Made by a program: the position numbers and the translations under genes | In this document: positions 32,146 to 44,039 of the stretch, piece after piece | How the letters are laid out: each line of letters begins with the position of its first letter | Numbering within the stretch: the stretch's first letter is position 1 | The notes under the pieces: generated by a model | The model's database searches: none | Told to the model about the DNA's origin: nothing | What the model saw: only the letters and a program-made list of their open reading frames with translations | Source: Polytrichum commune | Lineage: Eukaryota; Streptophyta; Polytrichopsida; Polytrichales; Polytrichaceae | Direction: 5' to 3' | NCBI GenBank assembly: GCA_950295325.1 | Contig: OX485804.1 | Span: 64,140,533 to 64,200,532 of the forward strand | DNA length: 60,000 nt

Positions 32146-35100
32146 TCAATCAGCACGTTTCCTGACAGGTCGACCCCGTGGAGCCTTTCTTTGCTTTGAT
32201 GGGCTCAATCCCAGTACTCTGAGGGTTACCGTATAAGCTCCCGTGGCCAAAATAGCCCCAATTCCTGCTAGAAGTCCTGGTCTTCTAGAAAAGTACTGCA
32301 GAAGATGCAAAATTCAATTATCAGAAGTGTCAACAATGCAATCGCCAGATTAAGCCCAGAGAACACAAAGACAAAACAATAGCATTCAAACAACCTCTAA
32401 GTACTTGCAACGCTTAACATTTATTCCACCGACTACCAACACTGAAGAACCTTCACAGGTTAGAAATTTGAACAATTTGACACTGACAACTTGAGGTGCA
32501 GAGGAAGGGCTGGGTTGGACAACATGTCAAGACTAAGCCATATAGATAAGAGGCAATCGAAACTTCCATTCTTGACTTTCAATCTACACTGTTTATGGTC
32601 TTTAATGTCAGGTACACTACAAAAGGGTTACTCTAGGTTGTGTATAACCCTAGAAAAGTCACATCCAATTGTCAATATGACACTCTTTGTTAACATAAGT
32701 TATCTTTTGATATGTTTCTTTATTTTACATTTGGCATTCAGTGTAGGGATTGAGAAATGAGTAGAGTAAGGAGTGGTAGGAAGTCAAGGTTGATCCACCA
32801 CATGTGCAAGGCCTCTCCACGTTTATCTTTGATATGAAAATATCAAAACAGAACTAAGAAAATACATACATTTACTTAAAAAGTTGTACGTTCTATGATA
32901 AATTATTGTTCTGGCATTACCACAATCATAGCCAAGGTATATATTAACGGTTCCACCGATGCTACTGAGATCTATACAATTTCTGAACCCACTTTCAGTC
33001 CAGTTTTACTTTGATCTTTTTGTGACACTGTGTAATTGGCAACATCTTGGCAATTAGTGTAACCTATACATACACTTCAATACAACTTTAGGACAAGTGA
33101 TACTATTGAGCAGGTGACACACAAAAACCACAAAGAGGAGATCCCAGAGATTTTACATGTCTGCACCAAAGCCTCCTTATTCCCCTGTACAAACTAGCTA
33201 TAATCATATGTGTACCTCAAGGCTTGCTTGCCAACTTTTGCTCAGTCCCTCAAAATATTCAAATATTGATGAATCTTCAGTTGGAACTACTTCTCCCACT
33301 CCATCTTTCCATCCGCCCTGCATTGTTATGAATAGAGATGTTACCAAGAGGCCCTTATATCCTTTTGTACAACCTCAACAAGGCTGGTTATCCTACTCAT
33401 AAAACGTTTTGTACTAGCAGGTATCAAAGATCAAGCCAATGCAACAGACCACTATTAAAAAGAAAATTATAATAAATAGAAGAAAAAAAAAGTGTCTGTG
33501 TGATTGACCTGGATAAAAGCCGAGATAGCTGCTGTATTCCATGCTCCTTTGTAGGTGTACATACGGCGATCTCGGAAGAGCCACAACTCTGGCACGTGGC
33601 TTACAAGAAACCTCTTACAGGTTTTTGGACTGTCTAAGACATTTACCTGCACTGTGCATTACATGCATATCACACTACAATTCATAACTGCACCAGTAAC
33701 ATGCAAGCACTAGTTTGGACTACAGTAGATATTTTAGAGAATGTTTAGGTGGAAAATTGATGTCGCAATGATTAATGTGGGGCACTCAAATTATTTGAAG
33801 GACAAAAGTAGTATGAAATAAAATAGTCATCAAATCAATTTCCTACACAAACAATTTATGTGGCCCACACTAAGTTTAAAGTGGAGATTTGGCGTGGGTT
33901 GAAAATTAGTGTGCCCCACATTCTTTCTCATTATGGGTTGAGAATTTATATGGGAATTACTGTGGTCAAAACTGATAGGACAATTTAATGTACTAGGAGC
34001 CGATCTCATTCTTGAACCTTTTCCCTCACAAACAGAGACAGGGCCCTCCAGTTCACTCCACACCTGATCATTGTGCAATTCCAAAACCAAAATAGCTCAT
34101 CTTGGGCACTTTCATACTCTCCTCTATTGCATTACTATAAGGGTGCAAGCATCAACTGAAGATACTAACTTTGCAAATCGTGAAAGAGGAGAAAAAGCCT
34201 CCAGCTGAACTTGTGACTGATAGCCCACAAGGCACACTGGAGACAACTGCACGAAATAATGTATCTAGTGTCACATGGGTTTTTTTGTCACTGTGGTAAT
34301 TTTCTAATGACGCTTCCTATGAATAAGTTTACAAGTACTGTGATCCCAACTTACAGATTTGTTCATCGACTGCCCAAAGTTTGGTATATTCCAGTGTTGG
34401 GTGGGAATTTGATTTTGTTACTGACCTCCGGTTCCAGGGTTTTCAAAGTTTGTACAATAAAAGAACCTCCGGTCCTGGTTAATTGAAATGATCTAAAGAC
34501 CTGACGGTTTTTTAGAAGACTAATTGACTGGGTTTTGATTTTATAAGAACCACAGTTATGAATCAAGTCCAGTTATTTGAAAACTTGAGAACCACGGTTA
34601 TAAAGATCTGCCCTGATAACCGCCAGGGGTTTTCTGCCAATTTTAATACCCGCCCAGCACTGGTATATTCCGCATCATAACATTTCAGTACTGAAATATT
34701 ATCATGGATATTTGAAATTTGGATGAAAAAACACTTCGTAAAAGACAGTAATTGCAACATAATCAATCTATGATGCCGAAGCTTTTTAACAAGGAATAAC
34801 ACATAATAATGTTAGGTTTACATTAAGTATTAGTGACACTGCACAGGTGGTTTACAATTAATATTGAGCAAGACAAATAGAATTGGTGACACTAAATACA
34901 CTATTTGGCATAGCTATTCAACCTCATTTCGTGACACGCATGCTTAGTTCAGCTTTGGTAACATATGGAAAAACATAAGCCTAGCACAGAGAACAGTGTA
35001 CAATTACAGAAATATTGAACACTCAGCAACCATGCGTGGACTTAATGCAGTATATACTGACCAAACATGTTCAATACCATGGTGGGATTCCATGGTGGGT

Positions 35101-36228
35101 TATGGATCAGAAAACTATTTACGTTATTTCTTACTCCTTGAAATATGTCCCGTATGTTTTCGATGCACAAATTGCCTTGAAATGGAGGGGGGACCAAGGG
35201 CACACCTGAGCTGGTATGGGCTGCTGCTCAGTAGAAGCCTCTAGCAAGGCTTGCTCTGCATCCTTACACTTATCACAGCGAAGATCCGTAAACAGAACCA
35301 CCCTGCCAGGAATCACAACCCAGTCAGTTCTGGAAAGCCCTGGACAAACCTGACCGTCTCCTCCAGGAGACTTTACCAAGATAATGCAACATTAGGAGAG
35401 AATCGCAAAATCAATTTCCAGTACATGCTATGTAAGTGACTAAGAATCAAAGGTTGAACGTGAGCTCTCATGAAACAAGGTCGTGTTTTGACCAAATACT
35501 TACTTTTCCCCCCAACAGTACCTCAACTTTATTACTATGTTTATGATACACTAAACAAATTAAAACCACAGAGGTGGTCCCCATGAAGAGAATGAAGAGC
35601 AAAAGAAGCTGGAGACTTAAATTAAAGTAACCGGGCCTGAGTCAGTTACTTAACTTGATCGGACACCTGTATTTGAGTGGTGGGTGGTTAGGTTACAGAT
35701 CTAAGAACGGACACGAGGAAGACATCATGTGTTTGAATAAGATCGGACTACATGCTCAACATTTGTCAACCATTCTAGGCTCAATATGTCAACATAATTG
35801 GGGGAACCAATGTGGCCTTCTTATGGCTCACTGTCAGTAGACTTTGATAATTCAAAACAATTCAAGATTAGCTCCAGAACGTTATTGGGTTGATCCTGAC
35901 TTCTTCAGATACATTCGTGGACGCACAGGAAACTTCAACCTTGCAATTCCAACTCCAAGCAGTATAAGGTAGCAAACAACAACGAAAAGTAACCAAGTAA
36001 GGGCCATCATTCTTACCATGATCCAGTTGTTTGGCCTGTGGCTGCTTGGGTGTCATGCTCAAAATTGCGGTCCGTAAGAGGCACCAGCTGGCGAGGAGCT
36101 TCTTCCTCTTCAAATTCCCCAATGTCAGCAGACTCAATAGCAGAAACTAACAGTAAAGGCAGCAGCACTAGAAGAAGAAGAAGAAGGAGCCACGTATCCC
36201 TCCTCCTCCATAATAGATCCCTCTTCAT
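32146..36228 (-). CDS. Membrane-anchored thioredoxin-like protein (CDKC)
   Basis: Five exons on the minus strand: 36017-36228, 35206-35302, 33509-33646, 33216-33317, 32146-32295. All are GT-AG and in phase; 232 residues. Residues 1-30 form a signal peptide with a long Leu run, encoded by AGAAG repeats. The thioredoxin-fold core is LTDRNFEHDTQAATGQTTGS-W-VVLFTDL-R-C80-DK-C83. The partner strand is VPELWLFRDRRMYTYKGAW, with the cis-Pro region VSHVPE. A hydrophobic segment at about 190-211 and a basic tail KQRKAPRGRPVRKRAD follow. The likely setting is the endomembrane lumen with a C-terminal membrane anchor and cytosolic basic tail. The redox motif is CDKC, not CGHC/CGPC. An alternative upstream ATG at 36267 would add 13 residues before the signal peptide. 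Substrate unknown. Introns contain repeats B and C and a hAT MITE. Confidence 0.82.
34287..34920 (+). repeat. Dispersed repeat family C, copy 2 (in an intron)
   Basis: Same order of blocks as 7361-7605, but split by the 271-bp hAT MITE at 34392-34662. Lies in the second intron of the thioredoxin-like gene. Confidence 0.75.
34392..34662. mobile_element. hAT-type MITE, 271 bp, in the thioredoxin-gene intron
   Basis: Inverted ends CAGTGTTGGGTGGG and CAGTGCTGGGCGGG. The flanking 8-bp direct repeat is GTATATTC (34384-34391 and 34663-34670). The empty site is preserved in the related repeat at 7437-7460 (GGTATATTTTGCATC). No coding capacity. Confidence 0.88.
35655..35830 (+). repeat. Dispersed repeat family B, copy 2
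   Basis: GAAGACATCATGTGTTTGAA, GATCGGACTACATGCTCAAC, GGCTCAATATGTCAACA and AATTGGGGGAACC match 13325-13440 and 44610-44765. Lies in the first intron of the thioredoxin-like gene. Confidence 0.5.
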
Positions 36229-36267
36229 TGTCCTGTGTCTTCCAACTGCCCACCCATCATCACACAT

Positions 36268-38835
36268 TTACAACCAACTAGCTGGCCCCCAAAAAAAAAA
36301 TTTGCAATGAAGACTACTAACCTAGAAACTGGCTCAACATGTATACAATGATTGATTATAGTGTCTTCCAGGGATTCACACGTTTTTAGGTCTGATGCAT
36401 TGAAAACCCACTCCAATAAAACAACACTCCTTCGAGTCTTACTTTCCACTCTATCAATGAGTCCAGCACCTTGCTGAGTGAGAAAAATAATTCAGAGGAC
36501 AACACTTCGCCAGAGTACACAACAACAACAACCCAAAAAAAAAACCTCAGGAAATCTTCATCTTTCAAATTGTCACAGCTAGGAGAGACTCCAAAAAAAC
36601 TCCTCCCTTTGCACGATCTCTTGACCCAAATTCCACAAACAAAAACCTCCTCCCTTTGGCCGGTCTCTTAATCCAAATTCCACATACTTTGAGGTATTAT
36701 TTTCCTTGATACTGCACCTAATGCTCTTATTTTAAGAATCGTGGCACAAAAGATATCGGCCTCATGTACAGTAGTCTGTGCCTTACAAATTGTGAAAATA
36801 TAGGAAAAACTCTCATTCTACAAGAGTCGTCACGAACATGTGGTCTCACTGTGAACCAAGCGACAATGTGTGACCCGTGAGGCTCAAAACTTACAAATGT
36901 CATTCAAAACGTTTCAAGTAACTCTCACAAAAGTTCATAACTCTCGCAAATTGTTCATACCTGCAAGACGACCTGGATGAGGGATTGAGAGTTGGGGAGA
37001 GGCGATGGAGAACAGAAGCGCCACTAAGTTAAGGTTAAGGTAAAGGTGGAAACTCTAAGTTCTCAAGAGGCAGGATGTAAGTTAGACGTTCTCAGATGTA
37101 CGTGGGGAGTACATGCTGCGTGTGGTCGCGCAATGAAGAGTTCGTTGAACAGGCAATTTGCTTGAGGCATAAGCTTGACTTCAACAGGAGACGGGTTCAA
37201 TCTCCGAAACTCTACAATACTATCTTTTTTGGGTATTGTACCTTTTTCTTTTTGCAGCAAGACAAGACAAGATTGAATTGCGTGAAGTCCAGAAGAAATT
37301 ACTTGTCACCTGTACGTTTCCAAGTTTGCATGGGACATTATTGGGCCGGTCTTTTATATAAGTTCACTTATTAAACCCTTGAAGGCCTTAGTAAATATCC
37401 CAACTTCAAACTTACAGGTACTCATTAGCTATTTTGTTTTTTATTATGCGTAGCTAGGTATTGAAAAGCTCCAGAAGCTTCAGAACCAAAAATTATCAAT
37501 CGTTCTCCTCTATGAGGTCTCATGAAGTCTTCACATCTCACCCAACATGCCTTAATTTCAAGCCTTAATTTCAATTCTTTCATTTTTAAAAGTGCATGTC
37601 AACGTTGAAAATTGCAGTTCTCTGAAATTTTCCATGTACAAACATTTTCTAGAAATAGAAAGCCTCTCGTTTGTGACAATCCTGTAGAAACTCTTGAAAA
37701 CATGCTTCGCTAACACGACAGAATGTGGAATACCCCCTTATCCTTCAAGAAACAAGTTGACCAATGACATCGGCCATGGTGGTATTTCTAAATTTCCCAT
37801 AGTCTACGAAAGTTAATTGAGTTAATTGAGGCATTTTACATGGTTGAACAGTTCTTCGTTTTAATCCTATGGTAATGAAAGTTTAACATGGTCTGTATGT
37901 GATTCGATGGGATTTTGGTCGTTCACTTTAGGCAGGCATGTGCTGTGTGCACAAATGTCATTGCAAATGCTTTTGAACACTACCTATGCAACCAACATAC
38001 CAAGTGAGCCAAGCAGATGATTTTAGTTGTTACCTATCTTACATAGGCGACTAATTTGGCAGACAAGTCCTGATATCTATGCTTCTGTAGTAGATTTATA
38101 CACAACGTAGATGACAATTCTTTTGTCACAGAGACAGTGTGGGCAATGTGTTCTGCTTATTTCTCATTCCATACGGAGATGAATCTACAACAATAAGTTA
38201 CTAGGGATGTTTATGATAAAATTTGCCAAGTATCCAAAGTAGAGTAATTACATATCAACTTCAGTATTTAAAGTTAAACATCACATAAACTTTAGCACTC
38301 AGGTGATAAACAAAAGGATCTTGTTGATTGACACTACCAAGTAGAGCGATGTGATGCAGAAATAATAATCTGTAGTTCAAGAATTTTGAAGGCAAAATTA
38401 GCCAAGGAACCCCTAGCAGGCCTCACTGCCAGGAAAGAGGATAGCTATAAAGAAGGCGGCTAAAGCAGAAACCCCTGCTCCCCCAACTGCTTCATGCGGG
38501 GCAATGTATGATGGTCTCTAATTGTGTAATATACAGTCTACATCTACCTACTAAATTACAAAACTCTTCTTCGAAGAGACCTGAGATACCTACCCTAAAC
38601 CCTTCACTAAGGCTCCAATATAAACAATGCACTCTGCTCATAGTAGAGGTTGCTCATGGTTATGGAGCATGATGAACGGACTACACCTCCCCCACAAACC
38701 TCGAACTGCCCAAAAGACCACTCCATTTTTCGAGTGTCCAGAAATGTCTTGGCAAGACATGACTGGCAGATGAAGCGAGTGCTTAGGACAATGCTAGGCT
38801 GAGCTCAAATACAGAACAAACCAACATTGGAGGGC
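36268..38835. other. Intergenic: thioredoxin-gene promoter side and RNR1 3' flank
   Basis: The left part (36268-36600) is the upstream region of the thioredoxin-like gene. 38520-38836 is the RNR1 3' UTR region. A 34-codon hydrophobic tail sits on the minus strand at 38413-38517 (see findings). The rest shows no supported gene. Confidence 0.4.
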
Positions 38836-38836
38836 C

Positions 38837-41800
38837 TCAACTCCCACACGAGAGGCATTCATCCTTATTTTCAAGCGAACACACCATCTGTGACATCTTT
38901 GCTTCCAGATCTTGTGTTACAGCCACTGCTGGCTTGTTCTGTACAAAAACAAGAACCACACTATCAGAACGCCCTGACAAACTGGAGCACCAAATTTGAG
39001 ACAGGAAGTGGACAAATGTACAACATATTCCTAAAGCCATACTGAGATGATTGAACTTGGAAGATTTACTGGGTCTAAAATTGAAATTGGTTTCAGATGG
39101 ATGCCTAAACAACCAAAAGAACAGCTTTCATTGAGAATCAGCTTAGTATGCACATACACAGCAAAAAGAATCATCTCAGAATTTTTATAGCATAATTGAC
39201 ACTATTCATCAGATAATAAACTCTGCACAGCATTCATGAGATGTGTGGAAATGGCACCTTGATGCTACTGGCATCAACAGTGAACTTAATGGCATCAGCT
39301 GCAGCACGGGATCGCATGTAGTACATCCCAGTCTTAAGCCCCTTGGACCAGGTGTAGAAATGGAGGGATGTGAGTTTTCCAAAGTTGGGTTGGTCCATGT
39401 GTATGTTGAGGCTCTGGCTCTGGTCAATGAATGCTCCTCGATCAGCAGCCATGTCCACAATCGCCCTCTGCTTGATCTCCCACACAGTCCTGTAAATAGT
39501 CTTCAAGTCATCAGGGATGCCATCAATTTGTTGGATGGAACCATTGTGGTAGATCACTTGGTTCTTGAGCTCTTGAGTCCACACGCCCATGTTTGTCAAG
39601 TCATTGAGCAAGTGCTTATTAACCACTACAAACTCGCCACTGCCAAGACAGCACCAGAAGTTAAGAAATTGATTCAAATGAGGCATAAGTCAGAGGGAAA
39701 AAGCTTCAAATGAAGCTAAAGTCAACCATCCCTAGTCTCAAACTAGCCTCACCTGAGAACCCGTCTGCTGTAAATGTTGGACGTGTATGGCTCAAAGCAT
39801 TCATTGTTACCCAATATTTGGCTTGTTGATGCAGTGGGCATGGGCGCCATGAGCAAGGAGTTGCGAAGACCATTCTTAGCAATCTTCCCCCTCAAAGAAG
39901 CCCAGTCCCATCTGTTTGATGGTTTCACATTCCACATGTCAGGTTGAAGAATGCCCTTGCTAACAGGACATCCTGCATAGGTTTCATAGACCCCTTCCTC
40001 CGTTGCCAAGTCAGCCGATGCAGAAAGGGCATGGTAATAAATAGTCTCAAATATGTCCCTATTGAGAGCTTGCGCCTGCATTAGGAAAATCACAGGTCAC
40101 TTATCAGAATTCAAGTGCACAACGGTTTAAAAAAACACATTCAATGATAGATACGTGAATCCAGCAGGTCTCAGATCTTGCAGGGGATGAGAATCACCTC
40201 CTCAGAGTCAAAAGGCATCCCCAACAAAATGAAAGCATCAGCTAGACCCTGCACTCCGATTCCAATTGGCCTGTGGCGCATGTTGGAGCGCTTGGCAGTC
40301 TCCACCGGATAGTAGTTCTCATCAATAATCCTATTCAGGTTGCGTGTAACCAAAGTTGTAATCTGCAGTAGACAACCATGTCAGATACGTAGCAGAACAA
40401 AAATCGTCATAAAACGACAAGAGTCAATAGACCAACCCAGAAAGGCCAGAGTAAGCTGACCTCTCCAAGCTTCTTGAAGTCAAAGTATCGGTTACTGTGA
40501 CCCTTGCTTCCCATGAGCTTGGTGGGATGGGACTCCATAGACACTCCCTGCAGACAATAATCACCAAATGTCAGGACAACACTCTATTGTTGTTCAATAA
40601 TCAAATTCTGTACAATCTAGTCTCATAAAACATAATCGGAAAAGATTGAAATTGCTTACATTCTCACGAACAAAACGGGGAAGTGCAAGAGATGCCAGGT
40701 TGCAGACAGCAGTCTCCTCAGGGCTACTGAACTCAACAATCTCCGTGCAGAGATTGGACGATTTGATAGTCCCCAGGTTCTGCTGGTTGCTCTTCCTGTT
40801 GCACGCATCCTTGAACAGTATATAAGGATTTCCGGTCTCAATTTGAGCCTCCAGCACCGCAAACCAGAGCTTCTGCGCTTGCACCACCTTCTTGGCCTTT
40901 CCCTGCAGACCAAGAGGACCGATAAGAAAACCCACGTTTCAAATGTTTAACCCATTGCAGACACCGGGGTAGTTGTCCACAAATCAAAGCTTAGTGTGTT
41001 ACCGCAATGTTGTACTTACCTCAGCTTCATATTTCGTGTAGAGCCTTTCGAAGTCCTCACCCCAGCAATCCGCTAGCCCCGGAGCCTCATTGGGGCAAAA
41101 GAGCGACCACTCGCCATTGCTTTGCACTCGTTGCATGAATAGATCGGGTATCCAAAGGCCATAAAAGAGGTCCCGCGCTCTGCTCTCCTCCTGAAAAACA
41201 ATAGGCCAACTATAAACAATGCGGCAAGGCACGTGCAAACACATATTCATGCGTTTTGTATGCCAAACACATAAGAAACACCTTCACCCAATCCCTGGAA
41301 GCTACTAAAACAATAACGACAGCACGAAACACATACCTTTCCGTGATTCTTCCTGAGATCCAGCCAATCGAAGACGTCGGCATGCCAAGGTTCCAGGTAC
41401 ACAGCAAACGCACCCTTCCTCTTGCCACCACCCTGATCTACATAGCGGGCTGTGTCATTGAAGACACGAAGCATGGGGATGATACCATTCGAGGTTCCAT
41501 TAGTACCTCGAATGTAACTGCTGGTGGCCCGAATGTTGTGGACCGATAAACCAATTCCACCAGCAGACTTGCTGATAACTGCACACTCTTTCAGAGTATC
41601 GTAGATGCCCTCTATACTATCCTCCTTCATGCATACTAGGAAGCAGCTGCTGAGCTGCACACATCAATTACCCATCCTGCTTAATTTGGATCCCAAAATT
41701 TGGGCAGTTTCCTCGAATAGCAAACGTCCAAAAATATAAATCAGGGGATAGGGAAAGCATGACACACCTGAGGCCTCGGGGTTCCAGCATTAAACAGAGT

Positions 41801-42743
41801 TGGAGAGGCATGAGTAAACCACCGCTGGGACATTGTGTGATATGTCTTCAGAACAGACTCAATGTCCTTTTTGTGAATCCCCACAGAGACCCTCATCAAC
41901 ATGTGCTGTGGCCTCTCCACCACTTTCCCATTCACCTTAAGAAGGTAAGATCTCTCCAGAGTCTTGAAACCGAAGTAATCGTAATCAAAATCCCGGTCGT
42001 AGATGATCTCACTGTCCAGACGTGCAGCATTCTGCAATTAAACAATCACTTAAACCCAATTCGCACACAAATCTCAACTATGCTAAGCTCACACATAAAA
42101 ACAAGAACACGATGATACAGACCGAGATCCTTACCTTCATGATGATGTCATACACATCGTCAGCAATAAGCGGCGCCTTCAGATTCGACTTCTCATTCAC
42201 ATGGAAGTACATGTCCTTCACCCTGTACACGTGCAACCATCAGTAAGAAAATCGGTAACAAATAACCAAAATTCGGCCAATGCAAGGTGCTAGATGTGCG
42301 CCACAAGCCACAAGGCCAGAATGCGTACGTCTCAGAGAAGGACTTCTTCGTATTCTTGTGGAGATTCGAAATGGCAATCCTCGCAGCCAACTGAGAAACA
42401 AAACCCCCAAGATTAATACAGGCAATGAAGATCCGCCCAAATGCAGGGGAACGAACACAAGTAATTAAGCGTCGGAACCTAAAACCACAACTGCAGTGCT
42501 TATACGGATGCTTACAATTGCGTAGTCTGGGTGGTTAGCAGTCATCGCAGCAGCGGTCTCCGCAGCCAACTCATCGAGCTGACTTGTCGTAACCCCCTTG
42601 TACACCCCCATACAGACCTTCTGGGCCACCAGAACCGGCTCGCAGTGCTCTGGGTTCAACCCATAGCTCAGCTTCTTCAAACGAGCCGTAATCTTGTCGA
42701 AGTGGACAGCCTCCTGCCTCCCATCTCTCTTGATCACATACAT
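38837..42743 (-). CDS. RNR1: Ribonucleoside-diphosphate reductase large subunit
   Basis: Twelve exons on the minus strand: 42516-42743, 42329-42390, 42135-42222, 41768-42031, 41337-41654, 41020-41190, 40660-40902, 40461-40547, 40198-40362, 39753-40075, 39258-39639, 38837-38938. All junctions are GT-AG and in phase; 810 residues. It is the catalytic alpha subunit of class Ia RNR, reducing NDPs to dNDPs in the cytosol. Key residues fall at the mammalian numbers: C218 (SSCFL), N427/C429/E431 (NLCTEI), C444 (AVCNLA). The C-terminal shuttle pair is CLSC in the tail ECLSCGS. The N-terminal ATP-cone is present ([20 protein letters not shown]). No defect is seen. Each intron is short and the gene is typical of plants, where expression peaks in S phase. 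Confidence 0.97.
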
Positions 42744-43211
42744 TTTGAATGTGGCTCAGATAACCTCCTCAAACCCCTCCTTAAACCCTTCCACCTCACA
42801 AACTTCACAAACGGTGAACCACCTTGTAAATCTCACGAATATCTCGCGTAGCAACCAGACTCACACACACACACGAAAACTCTAACCCCCTCGGAGGCCC
42901 TTATAATCCCGCAGGAATTATGGGAGGCTTCAAGATAAGATTCGCTGACACATATGATCTTGAGGTGTCTGTCTCCTCGAGTAATGCGAACCTAGGATTT
43001 GTACGTGCGCCTAAATAGAAGACAGAGGTGTGGGAGCTTCAGAGGGAAGCTAAGAGATGGTTATGATGACGATGAGAAGACAATGTGGTTAGAAGTTTGG
43101 AGATGACTAGGAATATGAAGAGGGAGGAGCACATATAGTTGATGAGTGGGGGGCAGGTTTGAATGGAAATGGTGGGGGAGAGAGAGCGAGAGAAAGCGAG
43201 GGAAGATGGAG

Positions 43212-43290
43212 TTCCCGCCTTGTGAGAAGATGTTTATATTGGAAAATTGAAAGGGATAGGAAAGCGAGGGAAAGTTCTACACCGCGGGAA
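43212..43290 (-). promoter_or_regulatory. Candidate E2F-like sites upstream of RNR1
   Basis: TTCCCGCC at 43212-43219 and GCGGGAA at 43284-43290 (near-consensus TTTSSCGC), 470-550 bp upstream of the RNR1 ATG. CCCGCC recurs at about 43368 and 43443. E2F control of RNR genes is established in plants; these sites are only matches by eye. Confidence 0.35.
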
Positions 43291-43394
43291 GGATGGAAGC
43301 GAGCGAGAGTGCGACGTCGAGAAGCTTTGCGGCCGCTTCGCGCAGCTCCGTCGCTCGCTGGCACCATCCCGCCCTAACTCTTACCTCGCCTCCT

Positions 43395-43475
43395 TTCCCT
43401 CCCTTTCCCAAATCCTAGGTCCCACCCTTTCCCAGTCCAAAGTCCCGCCCTTTCCCAATCCTAGGTCCCACCCTT
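43395..43475. repeat. Short direct repeat upstream of RNR1
   Basis: CCTTTCCCA-ATCCTAGGTCCCACCC occurs twice about 45 bp apart (around 43402 and 43448), joined by CCAAAGTCCCGCC. Confidence 0.6.
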
Positions 43476-43585
43476 CCTACTCTACTCTGCTCTTCTTTAA
43501 CTTATAACTTACCACCATCGTCATGCGCCCATGATCATGCTTCGTGCCGCTTGTCTAAATAAGTTAGGTACTAGGTAGCCTAGAT

Positions 43586-44034
43586 ACACCCTAAACTCCA
43601 TAATGTCACTCACTCTCTAAAATCCCAAAACCCTAGGGAACGGGTGTTCGTAGTTCAAATCTCACTCCTTATTGTCACATTTCTCTCTCTCATATCACGA
43701 ATTTTGTTATTAATGCAAACCACCAAAGAAGTCAACCCGCACCCTCGTATTACACCATGTGTCAATATGTGGAGTGTCACTTTCTTATTCTTATTATTCT
43801 TCTTCTTCTAATATCACTTGTTGAATGTTGGTGCATGCATATGCCACGTCGCCCATGAAGGTCAAGTGGAGTGGACCACACCACACCATTAAAATGTTGC
43901 ACTTTGTGGTGTTCCGTAGTGTCACATGCTACACTAATTCTATAGTATCACACATCCATGTTAGCACTACAAAACTCCGTAATATCACGTGCACTTTGGT
44001 TGCCACATGTGTGATACTACGGAGTTTAGAGTGT
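43586..44034. mobile_element. MITE-like element, about 450 bp
   Basis: Left end ACACCCTAAACTCCATAATG and right end, on the other strand, ACACTCTAAACTCCGTAGTA are inverted repeats over about 25 bp. The interior carries an internal inverted copy (ACTCCGTAATATCACGTGC near 43974 against the right end). The part at 43925-44015 also occurs at 11430-11540. I could not fix a target duplication. Confidence 0.55.
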
Positions 44035-44039
44035 ATTTG

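Noticed and set aside
37100-37215. tRNA-like B box (GGGTTCAATCTCC)
   Set aside because: No acceptor-stem pairing and no convincing A box at the right distance; at most an old SINE or tRNA relic.
39243-39713. 156-codon plus-strand frame
   Set aside because: Antisense of RNR1 exon 11, which is conserved with the reductase family.
43640-43680. Second B-box-like motif (AGTTCAAATCTCACTCC)
   Set aside because: No cloverleaf can be drawn; lies inside the MITE-like element.
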